From the NCBI GenBank assembly GCA_017457285.1, contig JAFTHT010000046.1, positions 1 to 47,910 on the forward strand: a stretch of DNA of 47,910 bases, written 5' to 3'. The position numbers and the translations under genes are program-made. How positions within the stretch are numbered: the stretch's first letter is position 1; every line of letters begins with the position of its first letter. Of this stretch, positions 8,210-16,314 are shown piece by piece. Under the pieces are notes generated by a model. The model was not told where the DNA came from. It did no database searches and was given only the letters and a program-made list of their open reading frames with translations. The DNA is from Oscillospiraceae bacterium (lineage in GTDB: Bacteria > Bacillota > Clostridia > Oscillospirales > Oscillospiraceae).

Positions 8210-9133
8210 ATGAACAGCATTTTTGACACCATCATCATCGGCGGTGGGCCTGCCGGGTTTACGGCGGCCTTGTACGCCGCCCGGGCCGGACTGAATACCG
8301 TGGTTCTGGAAAAGCTATCCATTGGTGGGCAGATGGCTCTGACCAGCCAAATTGACAATTATCCCGGCTTCCCCAACGGAGTGGACGGCTTTCAGCTGGG
8401 CATGGATATGCGTGACGGCGCCGAAAAGGCCGGGGCGGAGATCCGGTTTTCCGAAGTCCTTTCCCTGGATTTGACGGCGGAGCCGAAGAAAGTGGAAACC
8501 GACAGCGGCACCCTTCTGGGAAAAACCGTCATCCTGGCCACCGGGGCATCCCCCCGGCTGCTGGGGCTCCCCCGGGAGCAGGAACTGACCGGCCGGGGCA
8601 TCAGCTACTGCGCCCACTGCGACGGGATGTTTTACCGGGGCAAGACCGTTGCCATCGTGGGCGGCGGTAACAGCGCCGTGGCGGAGGCCCTGCACCTGTC
8701 CCGCATCTGCGAAAAGGTGATTCTCATCCACCGGCGGGATACCCTGCGGGCCACGAAAACCTACCACGAGGCCATCGCAAACGCCGAAAATATCGAAATC
8801 CTGTGGAACAGCCGGGTGACGGCCCTCCATGGCACGGAAAAGCTCACCGCCATTTCCGTTGAGGATTTGGTTTCCGGCAAAACCCGGGACATCGACGCAG
8901 CGGGTCTTTTCGTCAGCATCGGGCGGCAGCCTGCCACCGAATTGGTGAAAAATCAGCTGGAATTGGATGCCGCAGGCTACATTCTGGCCGGGGAATCCAC
9001 CCAGACCAATATCCCCGGGGTATTCGCCGCGGGGGATGTCCGGACCAAACAGCTCCGCCAAATCGTCACCGCTGTGGCCGATGGCGCTCAGGCCGCCGCC
9101 GGCGCGGAGGCATACCTGAGAAACGGCAGATAA
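8210..9133 (+). CDS. trxB: Thioredoxin reductase
   Basis: The 307-residue flavoenzyme transfers electrons from NADPH to thioredoxin. It has an N-terminal FAD motif (IIGGGPAGFTAALYAARAG), the redox pair CAHC in SYCAHCDG near residues 134-137, a second dinucleotide motif GGGNSAVAEALHLS, the RRD after it that suits NADPH, and a C-terminal FAD contact GVFAAGDV. AAGGAGG lies 7 nt upstream of ATG 8210. It is divergent from the Crp/Fnr gene and separated from it by an inserted palindromic element. Confidence 0.94.
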   Translation: MNSIFDTIIIGGGPAGFTAALYAARAGLNTVVLEKLSIGGQMALTSQIDNYPGFPNGVDGFQLGMDMRDGAEKAGAEIRFSEVLSLDLTAEPKKVETDSGTLLGKTVILATGASPRLLGLPREQELTGRGISYCAHCDGMFYRGKTVAIVGGGNSAVAEALHLSRICEKVILIHRRDTLRATKTYHEAIANAENIEILWNSRVTALHGTEKLTAISVEDLVSGKTRDIDAAGLFVSIGRQPATELVKNQLELDAAGYILAGESTQTNIPGVFAAGDVRTKQLRQIVTAVADGAQAAAGAEAYLRNGR

Positions 9134-9239
9134 AAAAAGGAAAGAGGGCAGCGCAATGACCGCAATGCCGAAGATTGAAGGGCTCGATCAATGCGTATCG
9201 TTTCTTTCTTATCAATATCCCTGTCTTTTGCGGAGAAGT

Positions 9240-9276
9240 AAAAAGAAAATCCCGCCGAAAAACCGGCAGGATTTTC
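9240..9276 (-). terminator. Minus-strand terminator
   Basis: GAAAATCC-x-GCCG pairs with CGGC-x-GGATTTTC (9245-9257 and 9264-9276, one mismatch), followed on the minus strand by T residues. It probably ended the lipoprotein transcript before the MITE at 9345 separated them. The remainder of 9134-9344 shows no gene. Confidence 0.65.
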
Positions 9277-9344
9277 CTTTGGCATAAACCGCTCCATTAG
9301 ATACAATGAAATTTGGTTCCATGCGCCTATTGGCATTGTCTTCA

Positions 9345-9506
9345 GGGGACCTCTAAAAACTGATTTTCGAGCGGGCGGTGGATATTTTGTCGCAAATTGA
9401 AGTCACGAAAATGCCAGGAATACTGGATGTATTTCGGCATTTTGGGGGCGAAAAGTTGCGGCAAAAGATACGCCGCTTCGCCGAAAAGAAGTTTTTAGAG
9501 GTCCCC
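9345..9506. mobile_element. 162-bp MITE with 16-bp terminal inverted repeats and TTCA duplication
   Basis: GGGGACCTCTAAAAAC (9345-9360) is repeated in inverted orientation at 9491-9506. Both ends are flanked by TTCA (9341-9344 and 9507-9510), consistent with a 4-bp target-site duplication. The interior is an imperfect full-length palindrome: AAAATGCC near 9409 pairs with GGCATTTT near 9437. It has no transposase and would need one in trans. Confidence 0.8.
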
Positions 9507-9513
9507 TTCAGAT

Positions 9514-11145
9514 TTAATTGTCGGACAGGAAGGTATAGGTCCGGTCTGAGGAGAATGCGTGCTTGACCTCCTCATAGACAGCGCCCTTGTTCACATAGAT
9601 GTTACCATCTTTACTTGCGCTGGAATAAAGAATATCGCCCTGTGCATTGACGACCACCTTGGTGCCCTCGCCACGATTGTTGCCCACACCAACTCCGCTG
9701 ACGTCGCAAATATACACAGCATTCGTTGCAATGGGTTCAAAAAGGAACTCGCCGTCCATCGTCACATAGGTGTAGTAGTAGACTCCGGCGGGATTTTTGA
9801 TGCGAACCAACCAGGAATCGCCAACCCACACAGCACCTGTTACGGTAAAATCCAGTTCCTTGTGAAGCTCGTCATTGATGTAAATCGCAGATTGACCGAA
9901 GGTATAACGGGTGCCGTCCTCGTCGGCATAGAAGCCCTTCTTGGTAACAGGGAGCCAGGTATTGATTACACTGCCATTGGCATAGACAATGTACAACTTG
10001 TCGCCGGATGTGACATGGGCCACGCCGTTTTTGAAAGATGCGATGGAGATATAATAATCCAAATTCCAATCCGCAACATCAGGAACGATATCGTAGACCG
10101 CATTATCCTTGATATTGTACAGCTTGTAGCTATACGCGGCGTTATAGACTGGCAGAATCAGGATGCCATCGCCGGCATAGATATAAGAATGCTGCGAAAG
10201 CGTTTTTGCGGAATAATCCGCACCGGAGGAAATAATGGGATGATCCGCCGACAGGGGAACAATCCATTGGCCATCGGTGCCCAGGATGCCAATCTGGAAC
10301 TGTGTACCATTGTAGGTATTGGTAATTTTGTAAGCCAGGACATACCCATCATAGAGGAAACGGATATAATCCTCGTAATTCTCCGTCAGTCCGAAGCCGG
10401 TGATACCCAGGGATTCGGCAGAGCAAACAACTGTACCATCAGCCTTTTTCAGGCACGGACTTCCGTCACCCCTGGAGATGAAGTAGCCGTTGGCGTAGAT
10501 TTCAATTGTTTCACTATCCGCGGCGGTGTAAACCACATCGCCGAAGGAATCGAAAATTACATCATGACTGTCGCCGTTTACACGAGCAAAGCCACTGCAG
10601 TAGCCTGCGTCATCGGTTTTATAGGTCCACTCGGCGCTGCCCTCCAGAGGCTTAACCTGCATCTGCCCACCGCAAACGGCGCACAGGAGCGCCTGCTCGC
10701 CCTGGGTCGTGGCGGTAGGCCTACTGATGGTCACCCAGTCGCCTTCTGTGTGTGCGGTTTTGGGGGTGAACTGCGTTTCGGTTTCTCCACATGCACAATT
10801 ACGGATGCGTACACCCTCCTCATAGCAAGTGGCCTCGCCCGTGATTTCCCAGTCGCTCCACTGATGATCGTGATCCGGGATAGAGGGAAGAGTGGGGGGT
10901 GTGGAAATGGTAGGGCTGGTGGGAACGGTGGGGCTGGTGGAAACGGTGGGGCTGGTGGGAACGGTGGGGCTGGTGGAAACAGTCGGACTGGTAAGAATGG
11001 TGGGATTGGTGGATACAGTCGGAACAGTGTTCCGCTTGTTGTCATCCTTATCCGAACCATCATTGCCCTTGCCGCAAGCCACCAGCAAACTGCAAAGCAT
11101 CATACAGGCCAGCAGAAGAGCCAGAAATCTATTACCCTTTCTCAT
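9514..11145 (-). CDS. Secreted lipoprotein with Thr/Pro/Ser repeat stalk
   Basis: The 543-residue product starts with a lipoprotein signal ([20 protein letters not shown]) ending in the lipobox LVAC, lipidated cysteine 24. Residues about 40-85 are a degenerate hexapeptide stalk alternating PTVSTS and PTVPTS. A small cysteine-rich module follows (HQWSDWE, CACGETE, then CAVCGG). Residues about 190-543 form a beta-rich repeat domain with phrases such as KKADGTVV and [12 protein letters not shown] that recall WG/propeller-like surface proteins. The ATG has AGGAGG 9 nt upstream. Function is unknown; surface exposure is inferred. Confidence 0.75.
   Translation of the reverse strand: MRKGNRFLALLLACMMLCSLLVACGKGNDGSDKDDNKRNTVPTVSTNPTILTSPTVSTSPTVPTSPTVSTSPTVPTSPTISTPPTLPSIPDHDHQWSDWEITGEATCYEEGVRIRNCACGETETQFTPKTAHTEGDWVTISRPTATTQGEQALLCAVCGGQMQVKPLEGSAEWTYKTDDAGYCSGFARVNGDSHDVIFDSFGDVVYTAADSETIEIYANGYFISRGDGSPCLKKADGTVVCSAESLGITGFGLTENYEDYIRFLYDGYVLAYKITNTYNGTQFQIGILGTDGQWIVPLSADHPIISSGADYSAKTLSQHSYIYAGDGILILPVYNAAYSYKLYNIKDNAVYDIVPDVADWNLDYYISIASFKNGVAHVTSGDKLYIVYANGSVINTWLPVTKKGFYADEDGTRYTFGQSAIYINDELHKELDFTVTGAVWVGDSWLVRIKNPAGVYYYTYVTMDGEFLFEPIATNAVYICDVSGVGVGNNRGEGTKVVVNAQGDILYSSASKDGNIYVNKGAVYEEVKHAFSSDRTYTFLSDN
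10887..11030. repeat. Tandem repeats coding the lipoprotein stalk
   Basis: Units of 18 bp, paired into 36-bp units built on GGAACGGTGGGGCTGGTG, encode the [12 protein letters not shown] stalk on the minus strand. Such arrays readily change copy number. Confidence 0.8.
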
Positions 11146-11182
11146 AGTAAATAACCTCCTCGATTGGATATAATCCATGATA

Positions 11183-11211
11183 ATTATATACATTTCCCTA
11201 ATTATTGTCAA
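11183..11211 (-). promoter_or_regulatory. Promoter of the lipoprotein gene
   Basis: TTGACA and TATAAT are consensus and 17 bp apart on the minus strand. The -10 box lies 38 bp upstream of the ATG. Confidence 0.8.
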
Positions 11212-11381
11212 TATGTGTAAATCTATCGCCACACATTATCCTACCAAAAGCAAAATCGATATCCTTATTACGAAGAATGTCGATTTAGGGTACAACGTAG
11301 CCTTGCAATATACTTTTTCGAGTCCCTACTCCAATGCATAAATAGAAAACGGAGTGAATCTATCATCCACTGCGTCTTTTA

Positions 11382-11403
11382 TTGGTACACCGGAAGGGAC
11401 TCG
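11382..11403. other. Left attachment-site copy: 22-bp duplicate of tRNA-Arg 3' end
   Basis: The 22 bases are identical to 23591-23612, which are the last 21 bases of the tRNA-Arg gene plus one. This is the usual footprint of an element that integrated into the 3' end of a tRNA gene. It marks the probable left edge of a 12.2-kb island. Confidence 0.7.
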
Positions 11404-11405
11404 TT

Positions 11406-11478
11406 CAATCAAGGTTTGGCTCCGTCAAGCCATCGCCGGCGGCGCTCGTCCGCGCCGCATTTTATTGTTCGAGTCCCT
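11406..11478 (+). repeat. 73-bp direct repeat, left copy
   Basis: It matches 23455-23527 at 64 of 73 positions by eye, both beginning CAATCAAGGTTT and ending TTCGAGTCCCT. It lies 2 bp inside the left attachment-site copy. A shorter related TTCGAGTCCCT also occurs near 11316. Apart from these sites, 11212-11492 has no gene. Confidence 0.65.
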
Positions 11479-11490
11479 TCCTCATGCAAT

Positions 11491-11528
11491 ATGAAAAGGG
11501 TTATCCCATTTGGGATAACCCTTTTCAT
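11491..11528 (-). terminator. Terminator of the serine recombinase gene
   Basis: An almost unbroken 18-bp palindrome around GGGTTATCCCATTTGGGATA covers the last codons and stop of the recombinase gene. On the minus strand it is preceded by the coding sequence and followed by AT-rich DNA. Confidence 0.65.
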
Positions 11529-12994
11529 GGTACCGCACACGCAGTCAAATCCGAACCTAAGCCAGCGGCTTCCAGTTCTGCAAAGGTGACGGTTTTCGAA
11601 CCGTCTTTATAGTTGCCGACAAACACCAAATGATCGTCGTACAGATAAATAGCATTGACAAAGCTGTTAATCAGCCGACGGCGATGCTCTACCTTGCTCG
11701 TATCCAGCTTGCGGAAACGATGCAGCCAGAAAACGATCTGATCTCTCGTCAGTGCAGGCTGGGCCAGTTCTTCCTGTGCAATCTGCAAGGACAACTCCTG
11801 ACGCTGGCGTTCCAAATCTTCCAGCCGTTGTTTGGTAGAAGAAGTATAAATGCCCGCTTGAATAGCATTGAGCATATTTTCAATCCCTCGCTCCGTCTGC
11901 GCCAAATTCTTGCGCAGCACGGGCAGCACGACGTTTTCCTTTTCAAACTCCTCCATGATGCGATCCGCCAGCTTCTCAATAAATGCATCATCGAAAATGA
12001 CTTGCCGAATATGGGTCAGCACCAGACCTTCAATCCAATCCTTTTTGACGCTCTTTTTCTTGCACCCAAGGTGCTTTTTGACACCAATGCACTTGTAATA
12101 ACGGTAGGTTTCTCCGGTATGGCTCGTGCCGCTTTCACCCACCATCATGCGCTCGCAATCGCCGCAGATTAGCTTGGTTGTCAACAGATATTCGTCCTCA
12201 GCCTTATTCTTAGCCGGGGCCTTTTTCGTCAACGCCAGACGTTCCTGCACCCGCTCAAACAGCTCCTGCGGAATAATGGCCGGAATAGCATCAGGCATAA
12301 CCGTTTCCTGAAAGCGATACTCGCCAATGTATTTGCGGTTGTGGAGCATCCTGGTAACACCGTTAATGTTAACCGGTGTCCCTCGGGCACTGCGGATGCC
12401 CATTGCGTTCAAATAATCCGCAATTTGCTTCATCGGTGTGCCTTCAGCATACATCGTAAACATTTCCAACACTGCCGGTGCGGTAATCGGATCGATTTGA
12501 AAGTGTTTCTCATGGTCAAGGGTGTAGCCCAGCGGCACAACACCTCCGTTGAATATTCCCTTCAAAGCATTTTCTTCCATGCCGCGGTTTACATTTTCCG
12601 CAAGGTTGGCGGAGTAATACTCAGCGTTAGCTTCCAGCATGCCCTCGACCAAAATGCCCACAGGATCATCGGAAATGGGCTCCGTAGCGGAAATCACCTT
12701 CACATCGTTCTTTTTCAGCGCAGCCTTGTACTTGGCGGAATCAAAACGGTTTCGGGCAAAGCGATCCAACTTCCAAACGATGACCACATCAAATTTTCTC
12801 TTTGCGCTGTCCTTAATCATTCGTTGAAATTCCGGCCGTTTGTCCGTCCGGGCAGAGTATGCCCGATCAATGTAAGTACCTACGATTTCGATTCCTTTTC
12901 GTTCCGCATACGCCCTGTTCTCTCTAATCTGACCCTCAATACTCTCATCGCGCTGATTATCCGACGAATATCTCGCATAAATAACGCCCTTCAT
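11525..12994 (-). CDS. Large serine recombinase (site-specific integrase)
   Basis: The 489-residue recombinase cuts and rejoins DNA through a phosphoserine. The N-terminal resolvase domain begins MKGVIYARYSSDNQ, with the nucleophile among YARYSS, and includes VVIVWKLDRFARNR. The Recombinase domain follows (about residues 160-260, GVVPLGYTLD, then MLHNRKYIG). A zinc-ribbon holds CGDCERM and CIGVKKHLGCKKK, with a coiled-coil segment near 370-420. The start has AGGAGG 7 nt upstream and an extended -10 (TGGTATAAT) further upstream. It lies just inside the left end of the tRNA-Arg-bounded island and is a candidate mobility enzyme. Serine integrases seldom use tRNA 3' ends, so it may be a later arrival. 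Confidence 0.93.
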   Translation of the reverse strand: MKGVIYARYSSDNQRDESIEGQIRENRAYAERKGIEIVGTYIDRAYSARTDKRPEFQRMIKDSAKRKFDVVIVWKLDRFARNRFDSAKYKAALKKNDVKVISATEPISDDPVGILVEGMLEANAEYYSANLAENVNRGMEENALKGIFNGGVVPLGYTLDHEKHFQIDPITAPAVLEMFTMYAEGTPMKQIADYLNAMGIRSARGTPVNINGVTRMLHNRKYIGEYRFQETVMPDAIPAIIPQELFERVQERLALTKKAPAKNKAEDEYLLTTKLICGDCERMMVGESGTSHTGETYRYYKCIGVKKHLGCKKKSVKKDWIEGLVLTHIRQVIFDDAFIEKLADRIMEEFEKENVVLPVLRKNLAQTERGIENMLNAIQAGIYTSSTKQRLEDLERQRQELSLQIAQEELAQPALTRDQIVFWLHRFRKLDTSKVEHRRRLINSFVNAIYLYDDHLVFVGNYKDGSKTVTFAELEAAGLGSDLTACAVP

Positions 12995-13025
12995 AAATCG
13001 CCCTCCTTTTTGTCTTTTTCTTACA

Positions 13026-13370
13026 TTATACCATACCCCTCCAAGCAATTTTTCTCACGGACATAACTCGGCTCAAAACGCACAAAACCCCACCGCTAAT
13101 CCTTACGAATTGCAGCAGGGTTTTGTCTATTTTGCCGAAGCTAAAATGTAAACTTTTTGTAAATTCCAACGGCTGTGCTTTTCGATGCCACAGCCGCTGC
13201 ATTTCTAGATAGTTTTCATATTTGGTCTTATCCAGATTCCTCGCTTTGATTTGGGCAATCACATCGGAATTATCCTCATAGCTAATATGGATTTCCGGGG
13301 CGTGTTCCTGTAAGTAACGGACTGCAGTGGTCTTTCCCACGACCAGACAACCTTGCAGTGAAGGTATCAT
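13026..13370 (-). pseudogene. Truncated P-loop kinase
   Basis: The first 61 or so residues look native: SLQGCLVVGKTTAVRYLQ is a Walker A loop, then ISYEDNSDVIAQIKAR and NYLEMQRLW, as in small AAA-type nucleoside or shikimate-like kinases. After RLWHRKA the sequence loses similarity and runs into the upstream region of the recombinase. The catalytic and lid parts are absent, so it is probably a 5' remnant cut when the recombinase arrived. It is not the same kinase as the one at 37065. Confidence 0.6.
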
Positions 13371-13392
13371 AACATTCTCTCCCAGTACGCTG

Positions 13393-13908
13393 TTATCTGA
13401 TCGCTTCCAATTCCAAGCACTTCACATCTTCACCCATCAGGTGATAATACTCCGGCTCGTCCATGGGAGCATCCTTAAATCCGGCTGCTTTATAGCAGCG
13501 GTAGGCGCCGGGATTGTTTTCCAGTACACCCAATGTGACTTTTTGAACCTTTAGAATATCAAAAGCAAACCGGAGAGCCAGACCCAGCATCTGCTTTCCG
13601 TAGCCCATGCCCCGCTTGGAGTCGTCAACAATGACAAAGCCAAAGCGCAGGGTAGACTTTTCAGCATCTGTAAAGCGCATAATCAGATGACCCACGATGC
13701 CGCTATCATCAAAAGCAGTCATGGGATAAAAATTGTCCGGCTCTGCGCAGTCGCCGTTGCAGTCCATGTATTTGTAGTTCATATCGTTCGCCGTGATGGG
13801 ATAGTGGGGATATCTGTCCGTGCTCCACTTCCGAAATGCATCCTCATCCTTGATCCAGCCAAGAATCGTGTCGGCATCACAGGGCTTATAGGGTCTTAAT
13901 CTCAGCAT
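13393..13908 (-). CDS. GNAT acetyltransferase, RimJ/RimL-like (copy 1)
   Basis: The 171-residue enzyme would transfer acetyl from acetyl-CoA to an amine. Acetyl-CoA loop residues are visible in KRGMGYGKQML, with the upstream strand LRFGFVIVDDS and the C-terminal NNPGAYRCYKAAGF typical of GNATs. It is nearly identical over its full length to the product at 36572-37087, showing recent duplication or transfer. ATG 13908 has AAGGA 8 nt upstream; the reading frame also has a TTG two codons earlier. Substrate unknown. Confidence 0.88.
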   Translation of the reverse strand: MLRLRPYKPCDADTILGWIKDEDAFRKWSTDRYPHYPITANDMNYKYMDCNGDCAEPDNFYPMTAFDDSGIVGHLIMRFTDAEKSTLRFGFVIVDDSKRGMGYGKQMLGLALRFAFDILKVQKVTLGVLENNPGAYRCYKAAGFKDAPMDEPEYYHLMGEDVKCLELEAIR

Positions 13909-13923
13909 TAACAAATTCCTTTC

Positions 13924-14397
13924 TTAACGAAACTTCTCCAGCCGATAGAGCTGCTCGGCATCTACGGTGTCAATGCCGTTCTTGTAATTATAGCCCATCT
14001 TTTTGTAAAATGCGCAGGCGGTGATGGATGCCGGAATCTCGATCCGCTTTGCCCGGAGAGCGTAGATATCAGCTTCTAGGGTTTCGATGATCTTTCTGCC
14101 CACACCTTTTCCCTGATACTCCGGCAAAACAAAGATGTTGAACAGGCTGCTCTCGGTTTCGCTACCCCAATAGGGGCCGATAGCACCGCAGCCGACTATT
14201 CTTTCTCCATCACAGAATACATAGAAATGCGTCCAGCTTGCCCGCTCGATTACCTTTTCCGGGGTGAACAGCGCCACATCCTTTTCGATGTACTCCGGGG
14301 AATAATCCTTACTGTTTGCAATTCTCAGGGTTTTCGTGATCAACGCTGATACCTCAGCGGCATCTGCTTCCACAAATCTCCGAACTGTAATAAACAT
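13924..14397 (-). CDS. GNAT acetyltransferase (copy 1, intact)
   Basis: The 157-residue GNAT enzyme has the acetyl-CoA motif PEYQGKGVGRKII near residues 94-106 and the aromatic-rich C-terminal segment ACAFYKKMGYNYKNG. The gene ends 15 bp upstream of the next GNAT gene, so the pair is probably an operon. A near-identical copy at 37839-38307 carries a 2-base deletion, making this the intact member. AGGAAG lies upstream of the ATG. The natural substrate cannot be inferred. Confidence 0.88.
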   Translation of the reverse strand: MFITVRRFVEADAAEVSALITKTLRIANSKDYSPEYIEKDVALFTPEKVIERASWTHFYVFCDGERIVGCGAIGPYWGSETESSLFNIFVLPEYQGKGVGRKIIETLEADIYALRAKRIEIPASITACAFYKKMGYNYKNGIDTVDAEQLYRLEKFR

Positions 14398-14412
14398 AAA
14401 TACGTCACTTCC

Positions 14413-14697
14413 TTATAGCCACTGAATGAAGGCCGTCTTGTCCGTGCTGTTATACCCGGCGTTTTGATAGAATGCCAGGAATTCCGGGGATTTTGAGCCG
14501 GTCAGGAGCATCATTTTGTAGCAGTTTTCCTTCTGCGCCAGTTCCCTTGCGTAGTTCAGGCAGGCAGTTGCATAGCCTTTGCCACGATGTTGGGGCAGGA
14601 TAAAAAGCGGCGAGATACGCTATCTGCTACCATCTCCAGCATCCACCACCCGGATAGCATCAACCACTTTGCCGCCCACCTCACAGCAACTGTTCAC
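14413..14697 (-). pseudogene. Broken chimeric GNAT acetyltransferase
   Basis: On the minus strand the translation contains DAIRVVDAGDGSR, an in-frame TAG, then RISPLFILPQHRGKGYATAC and a C-terminus ending KTAFIQWL. Up to HRGKGYA it follows the intact GNAT at 38320-38793 (which has AIRVVDTGDGSRKRISPLF). The rest comes from a different GNAT subfamily. The N-terminal half is missing. It therefore looks like a recombinant of two acetyltransferase genes that later decayed. Confidence 0.65.
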
Positions 14698-14725
14698 TAT
14701 ATTGGAATTTGTTAGTTACCGCGCA

Positions 14726-15478
14726 TTACTGATTCTCCAAGAAAACCGTCACAACTTCTATCCATTTCTCTGGTTGGTAAATCGCTTTATAGCAATGGGC
14801 ATCTCCACGAAAGCAAACCACCTCAGCATCAGGGTAATATCGCTTCATTAGCTTTGCCGAATATTTGGAAAGAACCTCGTTTGCTTTTGTGCCATGGATA
14901 AAAAGGATTCTGCATTGATTGTCAATGCCTATTATTTTTCCGCCCGCAAAGACAGAATTAACAATATTTTCTACAGACCTGTCCGTAAATAAATCTGCTA
15001 TTTTCAGATAACTGTTCAAGTATTTTTCGGGAAGGAAATTGTTAAACTTTGCAAACAGCTTCTCATCCCGTTTCTTCGATTTATTTATTATGTTCTTATA
15101 GTTTTTTATCATAATATTGATTGCGAATTTAGGACATGCCGCTAAAGGTGCCCCGTCCATAATGAGATTACGGACGCTTATCCTGCCACTTTTCCAAATT
15201 TCATGCGCAATCTTGCCACCAAGTGACAAGCCGCAAAGAACATCTATGGTCGCAATACCATTGTTTTTGAAATATTGTATTATTTCTTCTGCTTCATCCA
15301 ATACAGAAACAAATTCACTTGCAGCCTCTTCAGTGTGAGCATTGAGGGCTATTGCAAAAATGTTGTAATGCGCTCTAAATGCATCAATCTGCGGTGTCCA
15401 CACTTGCCATGGAGTAAGAACGCCATGCACCAAAACCATAATAGGTTTGTGTCCATCGACAAATTCATGAACTAACAT
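14726..15478 (-). CDS. Alpha/beta hydrolase
   Basis: The 250-residue protein has the oxyanion-hole motif VLVHGVLTPWQVW near residues 15-27, the nucleophile elbow GLSLGG near residue 84, and the catalytic histidine in RGDAHCYKAI near residue 226. The acid is probably the aspartate near DNQC or HGTKAN. It lacks a signal peptide. The gene is more AT-rich than its neighbours, consistent with foreign origin. It has its own promoter module (15491-15541) and a GGAGG ribosome site. The substrate is unknown; esterase, lactonase or peptidase activity are all possible. Confidence 0.85.
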   Translation of the reverse strand: MLVHEFVDGHKPIMVLVHGVLTPWQVWTPQIDAFRAHYNIFAIALNAHTEEAASEFVSVLDEAEEIIQYFKNNGIATIDVLCGLSLGGKIAHEIWKSGRISVRNLIMDGAPLAACPKFAINIMIKNYKNIINKSKKRDEKLFAKFNNFLPEKYLNSYLKIADLFTDRSVENIVNSVFAGGKIIGIDNQCRILFIHGTKANEVLSKYSAKLMKRYYPDAEVVCFRGDAHCYKAIYQPEKWIEVVTVFLENQ

Positions 15479-15490
15479 ATGCTAATCCTC

Positions 15491-15541
15491 CAAATTCAAG
15501 TTTATCTAACAGCATTATACTACAAAGCTACTATCTATCAA
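15491..15541 (-). promoter_or_regulatory. Repeated promoter module A
   Basis: On the minus strand TTGATA (15536-15541) and TATAAT (15514-15519) are 16 bp apart. The start region reads GATAAACTTGAATTTG, as in modules at 18207 and 19771. The -35 box overlaps the stop codon of the phosphorylase gene, and the terminator half found in the other two modules is missing. Confidence 0.7.
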
Positions 15542-16308
15542 CCAACCGCAATCCTGCAAGCCAGTTCAAAGGCCAGCAAGGCGATTTTTTCTTTCTCGTC
15601 CAGTTTTGCTGTGCCGGAAAGGGATCGGGGATCCCAGCCCGAATGGTCCAGATTATCCCCTGCATAGAGGAACTGGAAAAACTCCACGCCACGGAAGTCG
15701 CACAATGCCTGCATAGCGGCGCATTCCATCTCCACGCAGATTGCGCCCATCTTCTTCCGGGCCTCCACCTTAGCTCTGGTTTCCCGATAGAAGGCATCCG
15801 TGGTCCATGTGATACCCCGGACATAGGGGTAGCCCAGCTCCTCCAGCACCGCGACAAAATCATCCACATACTTCTTGTTCACATCGATGTAATCTGCTGC
15901 GGGGGCGTAATGGTAGCTAGTGCCCTCATCACGGATGGCACGGGTGGGAATGATGATGCCGCAATCTTTAATATTGCTATCCAGCACGCCGCAGTTGCCC
16001 AGCAGGATGATTCGCTTGACCCCCATAGGGATCACATCCTCAAAGCACCCGACACAGGCCGGCGCACCCAGTCGAGCCTTGTAAAAGGCAAAACGCTTGT
16101 CCTTGTAGGTCACCTCATAAACAGGCCAGATGCCGTCCACATCGGCGGTTTCGGCGATCACCTTGCCGCCCAGAAAGTCCAGCACCGCCTTGAACAGCTG
16201 ATGGGAAAACACAGACACCAGCGTTTCCGGGAAATCCGGCACCTTGTGAAACATCATGTCCGGGTTGATGATTGCCTGCTTCTCCGGATCAAATTCATTT
16301 AGCAGCAT
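15538..16308 (-). CDS. Nucleoside phosphorylase (uridine phosphorylase-like)
   Basis: The 256-residue PNP/UDP family enzyme cleaves a nucleoside with phosphate. Visible features are the phosphate/ribose segment LLGNCGVLDS near residues 100-109, the substrate segment TTDAFYRET, and the family signature VEMECAAMQAL near residue 195, whose glutamate contacts ribose. Length fits the family. It starts 6 bp after the methyltransferase stop with AAAGGA upstream, so the two form an operon behind the attenuator at 17116-17343. Base preference is uncertain. Confidence 0.88.
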   Translation of the reverse strand: MLLNEFDPEKQAIINPDMMFHKVPDFPETLVSVFSHQLFKAVLDFLGGKVIAETADVDGIWPVYEVTYKDKRFAFYKARLGAPACVGCFEDVIPMGVKRIILLGNCGVLDSNIKDCGIIIPTRAIRDEGTSYHYAPAADYIDVNKKYVDDFVAVLEELGYPYVRGITWTTDAFYRETRAKVEARKKMGAICVEMECAAMQALCDFRGVEFFQFLYAGDNLDHSGWDPRSLSGTAKLDEKEKIALLAFELACRIAVG

Positions 16309-16314
16309 TTTCGT

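Noticed and set aside
9378..9566. 62-codon frame inside the MITE
   Set aside because: It spans the palindromic element and its right end, has no ribosome site, and the DNA is explained by the inverted-repeat structure.
10887..11030. CRISPR-like regular repeats
   Set aside because: The units are contiguous 18/36-bp codon repeats without spacers and encode the [12 protein letters not shown] stalk of the lipoprotein. No CRISPR array or cas gene was seen in the window.
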